Assembly (NCBI GenBank): GCA_003023105.1
Contig: PXSZ01000016.1
Span: 30,192-42,401, forward strand
Source of the DNA: Bacteroidetes bacterium QH_10_64_37
GTDB lineage: Bacteria; Bacteroidota; Rhodothermia; Rhodothermales; Salinibacteraceae
Reading direction: 5' to 3'
DNA: 12,210 bases
Numbering within the stretch: position 1 is the stretch's first letter; the number at the start of each line of letters is the position of its first letter. Positions 9,134 to 12,210 of this stretch are shown here, one piece after another. The notes beneath the pieces were generated by a model. That model saw only the letters and a list, made by a program, of their open reading frames with translations. It ran no database searches and was not told where the DNA came from. The position numbers and the translations under genes were made by a program.

Positions 9134-9162
9134 TTGAAATTCACAATTCTCTTCGATATTAT
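9134..9162 (+). promoter_or_regulatory. Possible sigma-70-like promoter
   Basis: TTGAAA (9134-9139) is followed after exactly 17 bases by TATTAT (9157-9162), in the AT-rich gap. The match is good for a canonical housekeeping promoter. It lies about 430 bases before the lipoprotein start, so it would drive a long leader, the short 9225-9359 frame or a small RNA. AT-rich sequence often gives such matches by chance. Confidence 0.25.
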
Positions 9163-9597
9163 AAAAACTCCTGCAAGTCAAGCCGAAACCTGATGATCGT
9201 TTTCATTTCTCTCGTCAAGGAACGGTGAATACTGGACACCGCTCAGCCCTGTGTCACTGCAGAGGCGATGGTTCGACATGTGGCCGTCGACTTTTCCCCG
9301 ACGCCGATTCCGGCGACGTGCTCATGGTGCACATGGACACCGCCATGGTCCGCGTCTGAGCAAAGCAAAATATCTGAGCAAAATAGACGCGCAGAAATGT
9401 TTTCATCCGACGGTCATCCCGATGGTAATCGAGGACAATGTTCTGGGCGATCGACGACCGAAGAGAGGAGACCGTCAACCATCAAAAAGATTCCTCGACC
9501 ACTGTCGGGATGACTTCTTCTTAAAGGTTCTTTTGCGTGTCTGCTATGGAGCATTTCGTCGCACTTCGCATCTCTTCACTTTTCCAGCCCAAACACA

Positions 9598-10218
9598 ATG
9601 ACTGATCTTACCATGCGATCATTCCGTTCTCTTCTGCCGGTAAATTCCGACGCTCGCTTCTCGACCACCTCCTCTTCCGGATGGGCGGTCCTGATTTTCT
9701 CCCTTTTCCTTGCGTTCCAGCTTACGGCCTGCACCGATGAGGGCGAACCCGCCGAGCCGGGGATGCAAGACACGGCAGAAGCCTCCGCGGGGACAACGAA
9801 TGCCGCTACAGATACGATGGGTACCATGGGAGAAGGCGTCTCTCTGGACGTGGCCGAGCAAGACCCATACGGGTCGTACATCACAGACGCCGACGGCCGT
9901 GCGCTGTACATGTTCACCGCAGACACGCAGGGGCAGAGCAGCGCCTGCTCTGGGGGGTGCGCAGAAGCCTGGCCGCCGTTGCTTACGGACGGCGGCTCCG
10001 TCGATGCTGCTTCTGCAATCGATACGACAATGATTGGCACCCTCGAACGGGAGGACGGCACCATGCAGGTCACGTACAACGGGTGGCCGCTCTACCATTT
10101 CCAGAAAGACGCGGGTACCGGGGCGATCAAAGGGCAGGACGTGCATGGATTTGGCGGGGAGTGGTATCTCGTCTCTCCCAAGGGACAGCAGATTGAGGCG
10201 ACGGCCGACGAGGGCTAA
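9598..10218 (+). CDS. Lipoprotein with secreted repeats (COG4315/PF03640)
   Basis: A 206-residue predicted lipoprotein and the only convincing plus-strand gene. A hydrophobic segment (WAVLIFSLFLAFQLTAC) ends in a lipobox LTAC with Cys45, so the mature protein should be anchored outside the cytoplasm. A low-complexity, Thr/Ala/Glu-rich linker follows (about 46-85). Then come two copies of the 'secreted repeat of unknown function': the first has DPYGSYITDADGRALYMFTA with Cys117 and Cys121 and AWPPLL; the second has TYNGWPLYHFQKDAGTGAIK and GEWYLVSP. The family's role is unknown. The n-region before the hydrophobic core is long (about 28 residues); an in-frame ATG at 9613 would shorten it only slightly. 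Confidence 0.88.
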   Translation: MTDLTMRSFRSLLPVNSDARFSTTSSSGWAVLIFSLFLAFQLTACTDEGEPAEPGMQDTAEASAGTTNAATDTMGTMGEGVSLDVAEQDPYGSYITDADGRALYMFTADTQGQSSACSGGCAEAWPPLLTDGGSVDAASAIDTTMIGTLEREDGTMQVTYNGWPLYHFQKDAGTGAIKGQDVHGFGGEWYLVSPKGQQIEATADEG

Positions 10219-10312
10219 CGTCGTCAACTCTTATTAGAAGCTGTTTTGACTTCAAGTTGGCAGGCGACCGCGAGAAGATTTTCGATGGATTTGCCCACGA
10301 TTTTTGAGGTCC

Positions 10313-10468
10313 GTGGCGGGCAACGGGCCGAGAAAACGGGGCGAAGACGCCGCGGTCATCGGCGAAATGCGCGAAGAACCGGCCCGGTTGGTGCTGTCCG
10401 TCAGCAGCTACGGCGGTACGCGCATCATCGACATGCTCGTGGGAGATCCGCTCCCGAGGATCTGTTAG
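10313..10468 (+). other. Gene-like short frame, unassigned remnant
   Basis: A 51-residue plus-strand frame with a GTG start and TAG stop, in the 297-base gap between the lipoprotein and NUDIX genes. Its translation (EDAAVIGEMREEPARLVLSV, then SSYGGTRIIDMLVGDPLPRI) reads like part of a folded protein and differs from the Arg-rich nonsense of the other frames here. I do not recognise the family. It may be a small gene or the tail of a lost one. A 6-base stem AGATCC/GGATCT at about 10444-10462 overlaps its end. The rest of the gap shows nothing clear. Confidence 0.3.
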
Positions 10469-10515
10469 GGCGCTCTACGGTGGGAGGGTGGGAACGGTAG
10501 AGAGCGGGCGGCGCG

Positions 10516-11163
10516 CTACGCGTCCGGTTCCACCACGTCGCGCGCTACCGCCAGGAACTCAGCCAACATCATCGCCGTGGCGCCCCACACCGTGTGCCCC
10601 GCCGCGTCGTAGTACGGCACTTCTACGTCCGTCTCGCCTAAACGCCGCATTTCGGTCTTGCGGGTGGCTGGGTTCAAGAGGCGGGCGAGGGGAACCTGAA
10701 GAACTTGCTCCACCTCTTCGTCGGTGGAGCGGAGATCGGGTACGGTGTCGATGCCCCCGACGAACGGATGCACGCAGAAATTGGACGGGGGGATGTAGAG
10801 AGGCGTCAGGCGACCGAGCATCTGCACGGACGCCGGGGGCAGATCAACTTCTTCCTCGGCTTCGCGGAGGGCCGTTTCGGGCAGCGATTCGTCGCCCTCG
10901 CGCTGCCCGCCCGGAAACGAAATCTGACCCGCGTGGTCGGGCAGGTGCTCGCGGCGGACCGTCAGCACCACCGCCGGATCGTCGTTGTGCGGGAGCAGGA
11001 GGACGAGCACCCCGGCCTCCCGGCAGTCCCGCCCGTCCACCGACAGGTCCGCCCGGCGTGCAGGATACCGCGGCGCCATGGTGAGGTGTGCCTCGTGGCC
11101 CGGCAGGGGATGGTGGAGGCGCTCTGCGAGCCGGGCGGTGAGGGTGGAGGGGGAGAGGGCCAT
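10516..11163 (-). CDS. NUDIX hydrolase, CoA pyrophosphatase type (NudL/PCD1-like)
   Basis: A 215-residue NUDIX hydrolase. The CoA-pyrophosphatase subfamily signature lies before the NUDIX box: LTVRREHLPDHAGQISFPGG at 67-86. The box itself runs from Gly86 to Leu108, with the catalytic REAEEE at 100-105; the glycine usually found near the box end is Asp here (VDL). Such enzymes hydrolyse CoA and CoA derivatives to a 4'-phosphopantetheine product and 3',5'-ADP, with Mg2+ or Mn2+, for CoA turnover or removal of oxidised CoA. The frame is open 41 codons further upstream, but the ATG at 11163 fits the family start. It is probably a single-gene unit. Confidence 0.92.
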   Translation of the reverse strand: MALSPSTLTARLAERLHHPLPGHEAHLTMAPRYPARRADLSVDGRDCREAGVLVLLLPHNDDPAVVLTVRREHLPDHAGQISFPGGQREGDESLPETALREAEEEVDLPPASVQMLGRLTPLYIPPSNFCVHPFVGGIDTVPDLRSTDEEVEQVLQVPLARLLNPATRKTEMRRLGETDVEVPYYDAAGHTVWGATAMMLAEFLAVARDVVEPDA

Positions 11164-11290
11164 GCAGGTGTCGGACGGAAGCACCCAGGTGTAGATGCTG
11201 ACAGTTACGACACTCACCGTGCGGCGTTGGATCCCAGCACTCGTCCGTTTCGCGCGCTCGAAAGAAAGGGGGTCTTTATGAGCCATTGCC

Positions 11291-11328
11291 TACCCCCCGG
11301 TATTTGAATACCCCCCAGGGGATTTGAA
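11291..11328. repeat. Two tandem copies of an 18-20 base element upstream of the NUDIX gene
   Basis: Copy 1 is TACCCCCCGGTATTTGAA (11291-11308) and copy 2 is TACCCCCCAGGGGATTTGAA (11309-11328), directly adjacent. Within them GGTATT-TG-AATACC is a perfect palindrome. They lie about 130 bases upstream of the NUDIX start, in the 268-base gap after the coiled-coil gene. A role in controlling the NUDIX gene is possible. The rest of this gap shows no gene. Confidence 0.4.
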
Positions 11329-11431
11329 GAAGAGAAGGCGGCACCGCGAGTTGCTCCAAAATACCATTGAGATTAGGCACTTCCATGCGTCCCCTCATCC
11401 ATGCAACCAGCCGTGCGAGTGGAAGCGGGCG

Positions 11432-11812
11432 TTATCCAATCAGATAAATCGCCAGGGGGATGATGACGGCGAGCACCGCCCCAACGGCCGCAACGGACGC
11501 AACGACTGTGCGGATGGTCGAGGCGTGATTCTTCTGCATTTTTTGGGTGAGGCGGTCCTCCATCGCTTCCATGTCCGTTCGGAGCTTTTCCATCTCCGTC
11601 CGGAGTTGATCGGTGTCGCTCTTTGTGTCCGTGCGGAGCTGCTTAATGTTGCCCTCAAGGTCCGAACGGAGTTGCTCAATGTCTCCCCGGGTAGCAACCT
11701 GCTCGTCGATGTCGGTGAAGATGTCGACAATCGCGTCGGCCTGTTCGTCGCTAAAGCCGCCCTGCTCCCGCAGGCGACGGAAAGCCTCGCGTGTGTCGAT
11801 GAGCGTGGGCAT
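11432..11812 (-). CDS. Coiled-coil protein with C-terminal membrane anchor
   Basis: A 126-residue protein. Residues 1-45 form an amphipathic head (LIDTREAFRRLREQGGFSDE, then QADAIVDIFTDIDEQV) resembling the DUF1640/CCDC90-type head. Residues about 46-95 are coiled coil, with QLR/KLR motifs at 47, 58, 69 and 76, that is two 11-residue steps followed by a 7-residue step. Residues about 101-125 form one transmembrane helix (VVASVAAVGAVLAVIIPLAI). The layout suggests a tail-anchored, self-associating membrane protein of unknown function. The ATG at 11812 is preferred to the in-frame TTG at 11833. No partner gene is adjacent. Confidence 0.8.
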   Translation of the reverse strand: MPTLIDTREAFRRLREQGGFSDEQADAIVDIFTDIDEQVATRGDIEQLRSDLEGNIKQLRTDTKSDTDQLRTEMEKLRTDMEAMEDRLTQKMQKNHASTIRTVVASVAAVGAVLAVIIPLAIYLIG

Positions 11813-11905
11813 GACGACGAGGAATTGAATCAACGATCTACCCCTCGTACGTGCTCAGCGGAGGAGGTTTCGGGGACGCCGCAACAGAAACGAAAAGCCC
11901 CAGAC

Positions 11906-11941
11906 AAAAAAGCGGCACCGCGGAGTGCTCCACGATGCCGC
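11906..11941 (-). terminator. Intrinsic terminator of the isocitrate dehydrogenase gene
   Basis: Read on the minus strand, GCGGCA at 11941 opens a stem of up to 13 pairs (two of them G-T) with loop GCAC that closes at TGCCGC, followed directly by six T residues (the A-run at 11906-11911 of the plus strand). It lies about 75 bases past the icd stop and is the clearest terminator in the window. A decayed relative of its 3' half lies near 11338-11358. Confidence 0.85.
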
Positions 11942-11964
11942 CTCGATTTTCTAGACCACCGACC

Positions 11965-12014
11965 GTCCACGCCTCCAACCCTCCACGTCCAAACGCCCAG
12001 ACGCCCACACGCAC
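11965..12014. repeat. Short tandem-repeat tract, related to 1381-1445
   Basis: A run of units of the types CCACGCCT, CCAACCCT, CCACGTCC, AAACGCCC, AGACGCCC and ACACGCAC, lying between the icd stop and its terminator. It shares the exact 16-mer CCAAACGCCCAGACGC with the minus strand of the 1381-1445 tract, over 10 kb away. A G-rich piece GTGGGAGGGTGGGAAC at about 10480 may be a shorter relative. Confidence 0.55.
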
Positions 12015-12210
12015 CTACCCCATATTCTCCACGACCGCCTCCCCAAACTCGCTGCACTTGAGCAGCTCGGCCCCCTCCAGGTTGCGCTCGAAGTCGTACG
12101 TCACGCGCTTTTGGCCGATCGTCGTCTCCACGGCGTCGAGGATCACGTCGGAGGCCTCGTCCCAGCCCATGTACTCGAACATCAGGCGGCCCGACAGGAT
12201 GAGGGCCGAG
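12015..12210 (-). CDS. icd: NADP-dependent isocitrate dehydrogenase, C-terminal part
   Basis: The last 64 residues of a gene that continues past the right edge. The sequence SALILSGRLMFEYMGWDEAS followed by KRVTYDFERNLEGAELLKCS and EFGEAVVENM matches the C-terminus of isocitrate dehydrogenase, the TCA-cycle enzyme making 2-oxoglutarate from isocitrate in the cytoplasm. NADP use is the usual case for this type but cannot be read from this fragment. The stop (TAG) is at 12015-12017, followed by a tandem-repeat tract and an intrinsic terminator. Confidence 0.9.
   Translation of the reverse strand, partial: SALILSGRLMFEYMGWDEASDVILDAVETTIGQKRVTYDFERNLEGAELLKCSEFGEAVVENMG

Larger units (their letters stand above)
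8998..9597. other. AT-rich divergent intergenic region
   Basis: A 600-base gap between the PEBP gene (minus) and the lipoprotein gene (plus). Base content drops sharply; 9121-9180 is about 35% GC, well below its surroundings. It holds a set of inverted repeats (9075-9127) and a possible promoter (9134-9162). A 44-residue plus-strand frame (9225-9359, GTG start) ends in the protein-like segment DADSGDVLMVHMDTAMVRV, which might be the tail of a lost gene; I cannot assign it. I see no transposase or RNA-gene fold. Confidence 0.45.

Noticed and set aside
8998..9597. Insertion-sequence remnant in the AT-rich gap
   Set aside because: I found no transposase-like segment, no terminal inverted repeats framing the gap and no target-site duplication.
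10471..10506. CTCTAC/GTAGAG hairpin as a bidirectional terminator between the lipoprotein and NUDIX genes
   Set aside because: The stem is only 6 pairs with a loop of about 17 bases made of G-rich repeat-like sequence, and no T-run follows on either strand.

Overview
The window looks like a chromosomal segment from a GC-rich, halophilic member of the Bacteroidota/Rhodothermota lineage, most like Salinibacter. This is inferred from the strongly acidic proteins (for example the DNA ligase), from protein wording I recognise from that group, and from the absence of a visible Shine-Dalgarno sequence in front of the starts I checked. No transposase, integrase, tRNA, rRNA or CRISPR array is visible. 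Nearly all genes lie on the minus strand; the only convincing plus-strand gene is a secreted-repeat lipoprotein.

Layout from left to right: (1) 1-467, a frameshifted remnant of a PAS-domain signalling gene on the plus strand. (2) 558-2406, a two-gene minus-strand unit: a WYL-type transcriptional regulator followed by a haloalkane-dehalogenase-like alpha/beta hydrolase. (3) 2538-3136, a compact predicted toxin-antitoxin pair (DUF433 antitoxin, DUF5615 PIN-like toxin, ATGA overlap) with a perfect 20-bp palindrome abutting the antitoxin start. (4) 3362-5883, a tightly packed minus-strand series read as DUF427 protein, free-methionine-(R)-sulfoxide reductase, a sigma factor that has lost its region 2, a 62-residue protein overlapping it, and an orphan Tat-exported TRAP substrate-binding lipoprotein. 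(5) 5884-6272, a gap holding a short antitoxin-like fragment. (6) 6273-8997, a PEBP (YbhB/YbcL) protein whose 5' end is irregular, followed by NAD-dependent DNA ligase (ligA). (7) 8998-9597, a 600-base AT-rich gap with an alternative-hairpin arrangement. (8) 9598-10218, the lipoprotein. (9) 10313-10468, a gene-like reading frame with no recognised family. (10) 10516-11163, a CoA-pyrophosphatase-type NUDIX hydrolase. (11) 11432-11812, a short coiled-coil protein with a C-terminal membrane anchor. (12) 12015-12210, the C-terminus of isocitrate dehydrogenase, followed by a strong intrinsic terminator.

The main theme is ordinary housekeeping genes separated by eroded pieces: a broken PAS gene, a sigma factor missing region 2, an antitoxin head without its tail, and a PEBP gene without a normal start. 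I see no clear new multi-gene system. The most testable items are the palindrome-controlled toxin-antitoxin pair, the sigma-4-only gene coupled to a small protein, and the low-complexity intergenic tract family shared between distant sites.
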